Assembly (NCBI GenBank): GCA_023412455.1
Contig: JAEYNQ010000114.1
Location: 1 to 6,156 of the forward strand
Direction of reading: 5' to 3'
DNA: 6,156 nt
Source: Bacillota bacterium
Lineage (GTDB): Bacteria > Bacillota > Clostridia > Lachnospirales > Cellulosilyticaceae
Under the pieces are notes generated by a model, which was not told the DNA's origin, did not search any database, and was given only the letters and a program-made list of their open reading frames with translations. Position 1 is the first letter of the stretch; the number at the start of each line of letters is the position of its first letter. A program made the translations under genes and the position numbers. Below are positions 1-6,152 of this stretch, piece after piece.

Positions 1-494
1 AAATTATTACGCCTGGTATGCGTATTGGTTGGATTTGTACAAAAGATGAAGAAATGATGGATAAGCTGATTACTGCTAAACAAGCTGCTGATTTACATAC
101 CAATTATTTTTCTCAAGTTGTTATTCACGATTATTTAGCGCATAATGATTTAGATTCTCATATTGAAGAGATTAAAGCTCTTTATCTCAAACAACGCAAT
201 GCCATGCTTGAAAGTATAAAAACTTATTTCCCTAAAAATGTTCATGTAACAGAAGCTGAAGGTGGTATGTTCCTATGGGTTACCCTTCCTTCCTATCTCT
301 CTGCTCTAAAGCTTTTTGATTTGGCATCAAACGCTCATGTAGCCTTTGTTCCTGGGGAACCTTTCTATGCTAATAAAATAGAAACAAATACTTTACGCAT
401 TAATTATACCAATTCTGATACAGATACCATTCAAGAAGGTATAAAACGTTTAGCCTCTGCTATTGAAACCTTGGAAAAACAGCATACCCTTTAA
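1..494 (+). CDS. PLP-dependent class I/II aminotransferase, C-terminal part (5' end outside window)
   Basis: The frame is open from base 3 to a TAA at 492-494, and no start belongs inside the window. The visible protein begins IITPGMRIGW, the segment that directly follows the PLP-binding lysine in fold-type I aminotransferases (SxSK-x-x-x-PGxRxGW). Bases 1-2 (aa) are the last two bases of the codon where that lysine is expected, so the catalytic residue sits on the window edge. Further family marks are DLHTNYFSQ, the GGMFLWVTLP strand, VAFVPGEPFY, and TLRINYTN, whose arginine should bind the substrate carboxylate. The pattern is closest to the 2-aminoadipate/LysN/ARO8-like subgroup. A C-terminal MocR (GntR-aminotransferase) half cannot be excluded, because the N-terminus is missing. 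The amino-acid substrate cannot be told from this part. The gene converges on hflC and has its own terminator 38 nt after the stop. Confidence 0.9.
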   Translation, partial: IITPGMRIGWICTKDEEMMDKLITAKQAADLHTNYFSQVVIHDYLAHNDLDSHIEEIKALYLKQRNAMLESIKTYFPKNVHVTEAEGGMFLWVTLPSYLSALKLFDLASNAHVAFVPGEPFYANKIETNTLRINYTNSDTDTIQEGIKRLASAIETLEKQHTL

Positions 495-531
495 AAGTTT
501 CTCCCCATTAAATGCTCCTATATTTATAAAG

Positions 532-578
532 AAGGACCTATAAAATATGCATAAGCACACATTTTATAGGTCCTTTTT
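532..578 (+). terminator. Intrinsic terminator of the aminotransferase gene, possibly bidirectional
   Basis: A perfect 15-bp inverted repeat pairs 532-546 (AAGGACCTATAAAAT) with 561-575 around a 14-nt loop. On the plus strand it runs into a T tract (574-578). It begins 38 nt after the aminotransferase stop codon. Read on the minus strand the same stem is followed by CTTTATAAATA, which is U-rich, so it could also stop transcripts arriving from hflC about 125 nt away. No better minus-strand terminator is visible closer to the hflC stop. Confidence 0.85.
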
Positions 579-701
579 CCTATTATACTCATCCTTTTTA
601 ATGATGAACCCTTATATTATAAGTTCTTTTCTTAAGACTTATTCCTTGTCTTAGGATAATGCGTTTAATAAACGCTTAGGTTCTAAAGGAAAGGCTTCTT
701 T

Positions 702-1634
702 TTAATACCCACTGATATCACTTAAAAAGTCATTCTCTTTATCTACAAAGATGGTTTTGCCTTGTAATTCCTTATAAGCACTCATACGTTGAATAAACTT
801 ATAGAACGCTACATCCTTAGACATGGATGAACGATAGATTTCTAGGGCCTTCCTCTCTGCTTCAGCACGAATAATTGCACTTTCCTCTGTGGCTTTTGCA
901 ATAATTTCTTTTTGCTTACGATTTGTCTCTGAGGTAGAAGTGGTGTAATAAGCATCCCCTTCTGCACGCAACTTTTCACTTTCCTTTTGAATCTCTTTAA
1001 TCATTTTTTCTTCTATACTCGATACAGTAGATTGTGGGAAATTCTTACGATAAATCCCGATATCCACTACTTCAATGCCATATTCTGACTCAAGGGTTTT
1101 ATTGAGTTGAATACGTCTTTCATCCATCATTTGTTGCATGATTCCTGTATCAAAAAACTCCTCAAACCGAAGTTTATTAGCGGATTGAATCACCACAGGA
1201 TAAACATTGCTATCCATCAACTGTTTACGGTTATTTTCCGAACCCACTTTTATTTGATAAATCGCAGGATTTTTAATACGGTATTGGGCATACATTTGTA
1301 TATCCAGTTTTCTTCTGTCACTGGTATTAATGGTTTCAGCTACAGAAACATAGGTTAAATACTTCCCATTGTAAATCTGTACTTGATCTATAAAAGGCAT
1401 CTTGAGAAAAAGTCCTCTACGATCTATCAAGCCAACATTAGCAAGTGTCGTATTTCCTTCCATGGAAGCCCTTACTTCTTCAGCTGTGCCTTCACGAATG
1501 ATGGCTGTTTGAATCTCTCCTAAACGCTTTACGGTGGCTACTTCATCTGGCTCAACTGTATAAAAACAACTTGGTGCTATAAAAACAGCCAAAAGTACAA
1601 CAGCTACTATAACTATCTTCCCCATAAGTTTCAT
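702..1634 (-). CDS. hflC: HflC, SPFH/Band 7 membrane protein, FtsH protease modulator subunit
   Basis: HflC pairs with HflK in a membrane SPFH complex that, in E. coli, encloses FtsH and tunes its proteolysis of membrane proteins. The 310-residue product has an N-terminal membrane anchor (about residues 5-24). The Band 7 hallmark GLFLKMPFIDQV lies at 74-85, YRIKNP at 118-123 and EYGIEVVDIGI at 184-194. A charged helical stalk (about 205-268) follows, then the HflC-type ending: SKDVAFYKFIQRMSAYKE (272-289) and DFLSDI, which correspond to the E. coli FYxFIRSLRAYE and SDFFRYM segments. The start at 1634 is chosen over the ATG three codons later because AGGAGG lies 10 nt upstream. The ATG overlaps the hflK TGA as ATGA, implying translational coupling. 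Compared from memory with E. coli HflC, there is an extra segment of roughly 20 residues between RLGEI and the GLFLKMPF motif. Cys23 follows the anchor, but the preceding APS is not a proper lipobox. Confidence 0.93.
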   Translation of the reverse strand: MKLMGKIVIVAVVLLAVFIAPSCFYTVEPDEVATVKRLGEIQTAIIREGTAEEVRASMEGNTTLANVGLIDRRGLFLKMPFIDQVQIYNGKYLTYVSVAETINTSDRRKLDIQMYAQYRIKNPAIYQIKVGSENNRKQLMDSNVYPVVIQSANKLRFEEFFDTGIMQQMMDERRIQLNKTLESEYGIEVVDIGIYRKNFPQSTVSSIEEKMIKEIQKESEKLRAEGDAYYTTSTSETNRKQKEIIAKATEESAIIRAEAERKALEIYRSSMSKDVAFYKFIQRMSAYKELQGKTIFVDKENDFLSDISGY

Positions 1635-2683
1635 TGGTTAGTTTCCTCCTTTTCAGATGCTTTTTCCTCTAAAGTCATTCCATTTTTATTCACATCAAAA
1701 AATTTAAGGAGATTACCATTATCCGTTTGGTCAATAATAAATTGATTATTCTTTAGAACTTCTTGCATGGCTTCCATATAATACTTTTCTTTAACAACCT
1801 CTGGATTTTGTATGTATTCACTATATAGCGCTTCAAATTCGGCTACATCTGCATTAGCCTGGGCAATAACCTCTGCGCTATACCCCTTAGCCCCTTCGTA
1901 CATTTTAGTGGCTTCAGCATTAGCTGTAGGAATAACCGTATTAATATATTTTTCAGCCTCTTCCTCACGGCCTCTCTTATACTGGTTGGATTCTTCTACC
2001 TTTTGTCTTGCTACATCTACCTGGTCTAAGTAATCCACATTTTGCGTCGTAACCTGCGTAATACGAATACCTGCATTATATTTATCCAGCTTCTTTTGTA
2101 AGGCAGGTAGTACAGCACTATCAATCTCTTCTTTTTGTTCTACTGCCTGATCCATGGTAAAAGCTTGCATGGTACTACGTACCACATCTTCTAGCGCAAG
2201 ACGCATGGTCTGCTCTAATTGATCTACTTCATAGAGATAGCTTACAGGGTCATTCACTTGATAGCGTACAATTAAGTTTAAAAGCACAATAGAAGCATTA
2301 TTACTTTTTCCATCCACAATAACTGCTTCTTCCTGTTTAGTCTCATCATTGTCTACATAGGCTGGTTCTTGTCTCGAGCTACTATCCTTTGCTGCACGAA
2401 AGCCATATTGCATCTCTACTACCTGTTGCATATTCACCTTCTGTACTTGATCCACAAAAGGAATTTTAAAATGAATACCTGCTCGTTCATTAACCTTTAA
2501 AATATCTCCATAACGTGTAACCACAGCTACTGTACCTGTCTCTAATCGGTAGATCCCTCCCCATAACAGCAATAAAACAAGGATAATTACACTTATTGTA
2601 ATAAGTGTATTTTTAAAATGGTGCCCAAATTGGTGTATTTTACCATTTGCATCTACATCAATGACATCCTCTGCTTTTCCCAT
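1631..2683 (-). CDS. hflK: HflK, SPFH/Band 7 membrane protein, FtsH protease modulator subunit
   Basis: HflK is the partner of HflC in the membrane SPFH complex that modulates FtsH. The 350-residue product has a short cytoplasmic N-terminus (about 25 residues, without the long Gly-rich region of the proteobacterial protein) and one membrane segment (about 27-45). The Band 7 entry is RYGDILKVNERAGIHFKIPF, ending near 75, followed by YGFR (93-96) and RYQVNDPVSYLY (140-151). The stalk contains TANAEATKMYEGAKGYSAEV and the HflK-specific block NPEVVKEKYYMEAMQEVL (293-310), which parallels the E. coli APEITRERLYIETMEKVL. An acidic linker at about 97-119 looks like a lineage insertion. The ATG at 2683 has GGGAGG 6 nt upstream. 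The gene follows queH after 74 nt and has a likely promoter of its own. ftsH itself is not in the window. Confidence 0.95.
   Translation of the reverse strand: MGKAEDVIDVDANGKIHQFGHHFKNTLITISVIILVLLLLWGGIYRLETGTVAVVTRYGDILKVNERAGIHFKIPFVDQVQKVNMQQVVEMQYGFRAAKDSSSRQEPAYVDNDETKQEEAVIVDGKSNNASIVLLNLIVRYQVNDPVSYLYEVDQLEQTMRLALEDVVRSTMQAFTMDQAVEQKEEIDSAVLPALQKKLDKYNAGIRITQVTTQNVDYLDQVDVARQKVEESNQYKRGREEEAEKYINTVIPTANAEATKMYEGAKGYSAEVIAQANADVAEFEALYSEYIQNPEVVKEKYYMEAMQEVLKNNQFIIDQTDNGNLLKFFDVNKNGMTLEEKASEKEETNQ
1645..1650 (-). promoter_or_regulatory. Ribosome binding site of hflC, inside the hflK coding end
   Basis: On the minus strand AAAAGGAGG lies 10 nt before the ATG at 1634, within the last codons of hflK. 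It fixes the upstream ATG as the hflC start, since the next in-frame ATG would be 19 nt away. Together with the ATGA stop/start overlap it supports coupled translation and near-equal output of the two subunits. Confidence 0.8.
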
Positions 2684-2756
2684 CTTTTTCCTCCCTCTCC
2701 TTTTAACTTAAAAAGATTAAAAATATAGCTTTATTCTAGTTAATTATTGTAAATGT

Positions 2757-2786
2757 ATTATAAATTTTTTAATTCTCTTTCTTCAA
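2757..2786 (-). promoter_or_regulatory. Probable sigma-A promoter for hflKC
   Basis: On the minus strand TTGAAG (2786-2781, four of six to consensus) is followed after 18 nt by a perfect TATAAT (2762-2757). The -35 lies in the last codons of queH and the -10 overlaps the queH TAA. Predicted initiation near 2750 would leave a leader of about 65 nt before the hflK ATG. There is no hairpin with a T tract between queH and hflK, so readthrough from the upstream genes is also expected. The promoter would then give hflKC extra, independent expression. Confidence 0.45.
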
Positions 2787-3426
2787 CTTCACTCTTCGAA
2801 TAGGAGCAACCACAATAGTTTTGACGATAAAGACCATAGGTTTCACTTAAAAGCGTGGATCGCTTATAGCCCTCTTTCTTTTTAAAGTCAGAGAGTAAAT
2901 AAGGAATTCCCCACTTTTGCCCTAACCTTTCCCCAATCTCATTAAGTCGTGTGGCATCCTTTAAAGGGCTAATGCTTAAAGTGGTTGTAAAATAGTCAAA
3001 ATCCCCCCTCTTAGCATATTCTGCTGTTTTGCTAAGGCGCAGACTATAACACATGGTGCATCGCGCTCCTCCTTCTTTTTCTTCTCTTAATGGTTGGGCT
3101 CTCTTGGTATATTCCTCTACCTCATAAGGCCCTTCTAAAAACTGTACAGGATAAGTGGTGGGCATCTCTTCAATCAAACGTTTTTGTTCTTTACTTCGCT
3201 TCATATATTCCTCTTGCTCATCAATGTTTGGATTATAGTAAAATACCGTCACATAGAAATACTTGGAAAGATACTCAATCACATAAGTACTACACGGCGC
3301 ACAACAAGAATGCAACAGAAGCTTAGGAACCTGTTGTTGCTCTTCTAGTTTATTAAGAACAGCTTCTAATTTTTTTTGATAGTTTATTTTAGCTTTTTGC
3401 ATTCCCATCTTTTGTTGATTTTCCAT
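2758..3426 (-). CDS. queH: Epoxyqueuosine reductase QueH
   Basis: QueH (former DUF208) reduces epoxyqueuosine to queuosine at the wobble position of GUN-anticodon tRNAs, the final step of queuosine synthesis. It is a cytosolic iron-sulfur enzyme unrelated in sequence to the cobalamin-dependent QueG. The 222-residue protein carries the family cysteines in order: CCAPC at 41-45 after a beta strand (KLLLHS), CTMC at 123-126 within GARCTMCYSLRL, and CGC at 205-207 near the end. Also typical are YNPNIDEQEEYMKR (64-77), the TTTLSISPLKD segment (147-157) and GYKRS (186-190). The first about 30 residues form a charged helix. The ATG at 3426 has AAGGAG 5 nt upstream, and only 12 nt separate it from the TPR gene stop, so the two are very likely co-transcribed. 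No other queuosine gene is in the window. Confidence 0.94.
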   Translation of the reverse strand: MENQQKMGMQKAKINYQKKLEAVLNKLEEQQQVPKLLLHSCCAPCSTYVIEYLSKYFYVTVFYYNPNIDEQEEYMKRSKEQKRLIEEMPTTYPVQFLEGPYEVEEYTKRAQPLREEKEGGARCTMCYSLRLSKTAEYAKRGDFDYFTTTLSISPLKDATRLNEIGERLGQKWGIPYLLSDFKKKEGYKRSTLLSETYGLYRQNYCGCSYSKSEVEERELKNL

Positions 3427-3438
3427 AACTTCTCCTTC

Positions 3439-4428
3439 TTAAATACCTGCTACAAAGGCAATAAGCGCCCTAAACATTTCATTATCTGATTCTTTTTGAT
3501 AGGCCCTTGCAAAATATTCTTTAGCCTTAGCTTCTTCTCCTCTATGATAAGCTATAATCCCCCGTTCTGCTAGGGCGTTATAGTCTTTAGGATAAAGGGC
3601 TAAATAGCGATCAAGGGCTTCGGCTGCTGCTTCATAGTTTCCCGTTAAGCCTTCTAACAACCCTAGGGTATAAGCTGCTTCTTCATTATCCTCTTCTAAA
3701 GCTACTACTTGTCTATAAACCTCCAACGCTTCTTGATACATCTTTAAACTCAAAAGAATACTCCCTTTAAATTCATAAGTTGCTGCTATACTAGGTTCTA
3801 AAGCAATGGCTTTATTAAAGCAACGCATAGCCTTTCCATATAAATCTTTAGCTAAAAATTCATCCGCCTTTGAAAAATACATCTCCACTTCATCAAAGGC
3901 TAAAACAGATTGAGCCGTTAAGTCCTTCTTATCTAAAAGAAAATTCATACGGTCTCCCCCATAGTTATGGGTATACATAGCCACCTCTTTTATGACTTGC
4001 TCATCCTTTTCAAAATAAGGCCCTTCTGGAAAATCCTTTACATCCAGTAAACGGAGTTCAGGTGGTAAAAGTAACCCGTTTTCGGACTTTGTCTTTAGGG
4101 TATAGGTTAGAACAGGACGATCGCTATCTAAAGAAAGGACTTGCTGCCTTTGACGGTAAACTGTTGCTTTTTTATACCAACCTACTATCTTATTTTTGCC
4201 TTCACGGTTTTTGGCTGTCCATATAACTAATACCTCGTCAACCTGTTGTGCTTCAGGGTTCACATCCTCTATTTCTTCTAATGGAAGTACTTCAAGGCCT
4301 TCACCATAACCATAGTAATAGCCATCTACATTTTGAAAATTATAACCACATAAAGGAGGTAAGCTTTCTTCATCCCCTTCTCCTACATAATATTTCATCC
4401 AAGGAATATTCATAAATAAAATCTTCAT
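3439..4428 (-). CDS. TPR-repeat protein with an uncharacterised N-terminal domain
   Basis: This 329-residue protein has no signal peptide or membrane segment and should be cytosolic. Residues 181-316 form four consecutive TPR units (about 182-214, 216-248, 250-282 and 284-316), with the usual W/Y-L-G-Y-A-F-A-P spacing, for example YQEALEVYRQVVALEEDN and YEAAAEALDRYLALYPKD. TPRs make protein-binding superhelices. The N-terminal 90 residues are a separate domain: MKILFMNIPWMKYYVGEG, then YNFQNVDGYYYGYG (29-42) and VLVIWTAKNREGKNKIVGWYKKATVYR (66-92). From memory, the WTA...VVGWYxNATVYR pattern also begins proteins of unknown function, some linked to HNH or restriction-type proteins; this is unverified. 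Residues 93-180 link the two parts. The ATG has AGGAG 7 nt upstream. The gene is followed by queH after 12 nt. No function can be assigned. Confidence 0.85.
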   Translation of the reverse strand: MKILFMNIPWMKYYVGEGDEESLPPLCGYNFQNVDGYYYGYGEGLEVLPLEEIEDVNPEAQQVDEVLVIWTAKNREGKNKIVGWYKKATVYRQRQQVLSLDSDRPVLTYTLKTKSENGLLLPPELRLLDVKDFPEGPYFEKDEQVIKEVAMYTHNYGGDRMNFLLDKKDLTAQSVLAFDEVEMYFSKADEFLAKDLYGKAMRCFNKAIALEPSIAATYEFKGSILLSLKMYQEALEVYRQVVALEEDNEEAAYTLGLLEGLTGNYEAAAEALDRYLALYPKDYNALAERGIIAYHRGEEAKAKEYFARAYQKESDNEMFRALIAFVAGI

Positions 4429-4541
4429 CTTTTGTCTCCTTTTTTACTTTCATAATCTTCCTTAATCTTCCTCTCTACCTTATCATAGAATGGCTGAAAA
4501 ATAAAATAGTAGAACAAAAATACAGAGTCCCTATAAATCAT
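4425..4541 (-). CDS. Possible small protein of 38 residues coupled to the TPR gene
   Basis: An open frame of 38 codons fills most of the spacer between the FliB-like gene and the TPR gene. Its TGA overlaps the TPR ATG as ATGA, the same arrangement as hflK/hflC. The predicted peptide starts MIYRDS, has an aromatic hydrophobic stretch (residues 7-19, VFLFYYFIFQPFY), then a highly charged tail (DKVERKIKEDYESKK). It could be a small membrane-associated protein. Against it: there is no clear Shine-Dalgarno before the ATG at 4541, an in-frame TAA lies three codons upstream, the tail codons include the purine-rich ribosome binding site of the TPR gene, and an open frame of this length is not very unlikely by chance. 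A weak hairpin (4522-4526 with 4544-4548) followed by T5 overlaps its start and offers a rival reading as an attenuator. I do not recognise the peptide. Confidence 0.35.
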   Translation of the reverse strand: MIYRDSVFLFYYFIFQPFYDKVERKIKEDYESKKGDKR

Positions 4542-4598
4542 ATTCTGTTACGTATTGCTATTTTTAAATCTTTCTGCAATTATCCTTCTACAGACTCA

Positions 4599-5762
4599 CT
4601 ACCTTTCAAAATAGCGAATCTCTAGCTCCCCATGATCAAAAGTCTTTGAAAAGGACTGGATAAGGTAAATCACCTGTTCATCATTTAATTCTTTTCCCCC
4701 AAGAAGGAGACCTATAAGATGTAATTTAAGTACATCATAATAAAGCTTCAGAATATGAAAGCTCGCCTGGGGCCTCTCTTGATCTAATGGGACACATCTT
4801 TCATAAATATAGTTCACAAAGTAATTCTCCAGCAAATACCCTTTGGTTTTTAAAAAAGTGTCTCTGTATTGCTGTTCTCCTACTTCATAGCGTCTTATTA
4901 AGGCTCTCACATTTTCATTATCTCCATAAAAAGCCTTTAAAATTTCATTCAAAAGTATTTCATAACGCTTAGACTTCAGTTTTACATCCTTTAATTCCCT
5001 AAGAGCTTGTAATTTACCTAATTTTTCCTTCGACTTAGTGGCGCCACCTATAGCCCCTACCTTTAAAGGGTGCTTTAAAGAAGCCTCTGTTTTTTCAAAT
5101 AAAGCTTTTAACTTCAGATAATTTCTTTGTTGATTCAAATCATCCAGTTCCTTTATAAACTGCTGAAACCTTAAAAGGCGACTTTCAAAGTCTTCATTTC
5201 TATTCTGTAAAATAGACCAGAAGGTAACCCGTATCTCCTCCAAATAATCGTGTAATAGGTCTTTCTTTTTTCCTTCTAATGGGACACATCCACTAATGAC
5301 TACAACAGATGAAGCGTCTTGTGTTTCTTCCCAAGTAATGGGCTCCTCCTGAAGAAGAATTTTTCTTGCCGCTTCGGGGCAAGAACAGACTAAGGAATAC
5401 TCCAAGACACCCTTTACTTCATTAATTGTACGAGGATAGAGTGTACAAGTGGTACTTAAATAGTTTTCACCTAACACTTTATAGATGCTACACCAACCTT
5501 CTGGATCTAAAAAGGCACACCGATTATTCTTCAACTTAATCTTAGCCACATAATCTGATGTTGCACCCTGTCGTTTTGGAACTAATTCCTTATGAAGTCG
5601 TCTTCTAAAAGCTTCATCCTTTACTCTTTGATATTTTTTATAAGTACTGGCATCAATGGGAATAGTCCAACCTATACAACAACTCTCTTCACATTTTCCA
5701 CCTATGCACACAAAATCTTTCATATAACTTGGGCTTATTCTACTTTTATTACATTTATTCAC
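4599..5762 (-). CDS. FliB-family lysine-N-methylase (flagellin lysine methylase-like)
   Basis: FliB of Salmonella N-methylates surface lysines of flagellin; many clostridial homologues have unknown targets. The 387-residue length fits the family (about 400). The N-terminal cysteine module is clear: FVCIGGKCEESCCIGW with Cys19, 24, 28 and 29, then RCAFLDPEGWCSIY (Cys82, Cys91), STTCTLYPR (Cys106) and SLVCSCPEAARKIL (Cys126, 128). These are thought to bind a metal or iron-sulfur centre. The C-terminal part matches the family helices: KGYLLENYFVNYIYERC (307-323), LKLYYDVLKLHLIGLLLGG and VIYLIQSFSKTFDHG. The start is a GTG (5762): the codon before it in frame is TAA, and AAGGAG lies 12 nt upstream; the first internal ATG (residue 14) has no ribosome binding site. 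No flagellar or chemotaxis gene is visible, so flagellin as the substrate is only an inference. The stop is TAG. Confidence 0.88.
   Translation of the reverse strand: MNKCNKSRISPSYMKDFVCIGGKCEESCCIGWTIPIDASTYKKYQRVKDEAFRRRLHKELVPKRQGATSDYVAKIKLKNNRCAFLDPEGWCSIYKVLGENYLSTTCTLYPRTINEVKGVLEYSLVCSCPEAARKILLQEEPITWEETQDASSVVVISGCVPLEGKKKDLLHDYLEEIRVTFWSILQNRNEDFESRLLRFQQFIKELDDLNQQRNYLKLKALFEKTEASLKHPLKVGAIGGATKSKEKLGKLQALRELKDVKLKSKRYEILLNEILKAFYGDNENVRALIRRYEVGEQQYRDTFLKTKGYLLENYFVNYIYERCVPLDQERPQASFHILKLYYDVLKLHLIGLLLGGKELNDEQVIYLIQSFSKTFDHGELEIRYFER
4783..4798. repeat. 16-bp direct repeat, copy 1, inside the FliB-like gene
   Basis: The 16-mer TCTAATGGGACACATC is repeated exactly at 5275-5290. 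The copies are 492 bp apart, a multiple of three, and are read in the same frame, so each encodes Cys-Val-Pro-Leu plus an acidic residue (Cys323 here). Confidence 0.7.
5275..5290. repeat. 16-bp direct repeat, copy 2, inside the FliB-like gene
   Basis: This is identical to 4783-4798. It encodes the CVPLE stretch beginning at Cys159 of the FliB-like protein. Confidence 0.7.
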
Positions 5763-5774
5763 TTAATTTATCTT

Positions 5775-5780
5775 CTCCTT
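5775..5780 (-). promoter_or_regulatory. Ribosome binding site for the GTG start of the FliB-like gene
   Basis: AGAAGGAGAAG on the minus strand precedes the GTG with AAGGAG ending 12 nt away, slightly longer than the 5-10 nt used by the other genes here. The non-ATG start and long spacing suggest modest translation. It is the only purine-rich core near any possible start of this gene. Confidence 0.55.
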
Positions 5781-5837
5781 CTCCATACTTTACATTTATT
5801 TTAATATTTACTCCATCATCTGTCGACTTTGACCTCT

Positions 5838-5865
5838 TTTATACTTATCTATTACTTTTTGTACA
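5838..5865 (-). promoter_or_regulatory. Weak candidate promoter for the FliB-like gene
   Basis: On the minus strand TGTACA (5865-5860, four of six) and TATAAA (5843-5838, five of six) are 16 nt apart, predicting a leader of roughly 70 nt. The background is so AT-rich that such matches arise readily. I found no sigma-D (flagellar) promoter of the TAAA-N15-GCCGATAA type upstream of this gene. Confidence 0.25.
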
Positions 5866-6085
5866 TTTTTTATCTTCATTCCGTCAGTCAAAAAAATTTT
5901 TCACTATTTTTGCCAAAAAAATACCTGTTGTCTTTGTTTTTTTAATTAACTATTTAAAAATAATACTGGTTTTACTGTGACATTTATTGATCTTCTATTT
6001 ATTTTATAGTTTTTAATTTTTTGTCTAATAGTTCTCTATTCCGTTTAATTATTAATTTGTTGTTTATTTTTTGTCAAGATACCGT

Positions 6086-6091
6086 TATAAT
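6086..6091 (+). promoter_or_regulatory. Candidate -10 element for the gene starting beyond the right edge
   Basis: A perfect TATAAT lies about 60 nt upstream of the GGAGG at 6148, placing initiation near 6098. The -35 is poor: 17 nt upstream is TTTATT (6063-6068, three of six), while a better TTGTCA (6071-6076) is only 9 nt away. Transcription may therefore need an activator or another sigma factor. A more distant alternative is GTGACA (5977-5982), 17 nt, TATTTT (6000-6005). Confidence 0.4.
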
Positions 6092-6147
6092 GAAATGTAG
6101 GAAGTTGAAGAATCTTCCATAGGTTATTTCTTAAAATATTATTTATC

Positions 6148-6152
6148 GGAGG
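6148..6152 (+). promoter_or_regulatory. Ribosome binding site of a plus-strand gene starting just outside the window
   Basis: GGAGG followed by TACA ends the window. With the usual 6-9 nt spacing the start codon falls a few bases beyond position 6156. Nothing can be said of the gene product, except that it is divergent from the FliB-like gene. Confidence 0.6.

Noticed and set aside
661..675. GCGTTT-AAT-AAACGC hairpin as a terminator for hflC
   Set aside because: The stem is only 6 bp and no T tract follows on the minus strand. It may be a 3'-end structure but not a convincing terminator.
1107..1358. Plus-strand ORF of 83 codons inside hflC
   Set aside because: It is antisense to the well-supported Band 7 coding sequence and has no recognisable domain or ribosome binding site.
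1563..1634. HflC N-terminus as a lipoprotein signal (Cys23)
   Set aside because: The residues before the cysteine are Ala-Pro-Ser, not a L-[AS]-[GA]-C lipobox, and HflC proteins are anchored by their N-terminal helix.
3090..3326. Plus-strand ORF of 78 codons inside queH
   Set aside because: It is antisense to conserved QueH motifs and looks like a composition shadow.
4516..4548. Hairpin ACAGA/TCTGT followed by T5 on the minus strand as a terminator after the FliB-like gene
   Set aside because: The stem is five base pairs with a 17-nt loop, too weak to call. It is kept only as an alternative to the small ORF.
5729..5980. Plus-strand ORF of 83 codons, hydrophobic
   Set aside because: It overlaps the start of the FliB-like gene antisense, has no ribosome binding site, and its F/L/S/Y-rich composition simply mirrors the purine-rich opposite strand.
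6090..6122. Ten-residue leader peptide (MKCRKLKNLP) on the plus strand
   Set aside because: Its ATG overlaps the -10 element, so it would lie upstream of the transcript start. It has no ribosome binding site.
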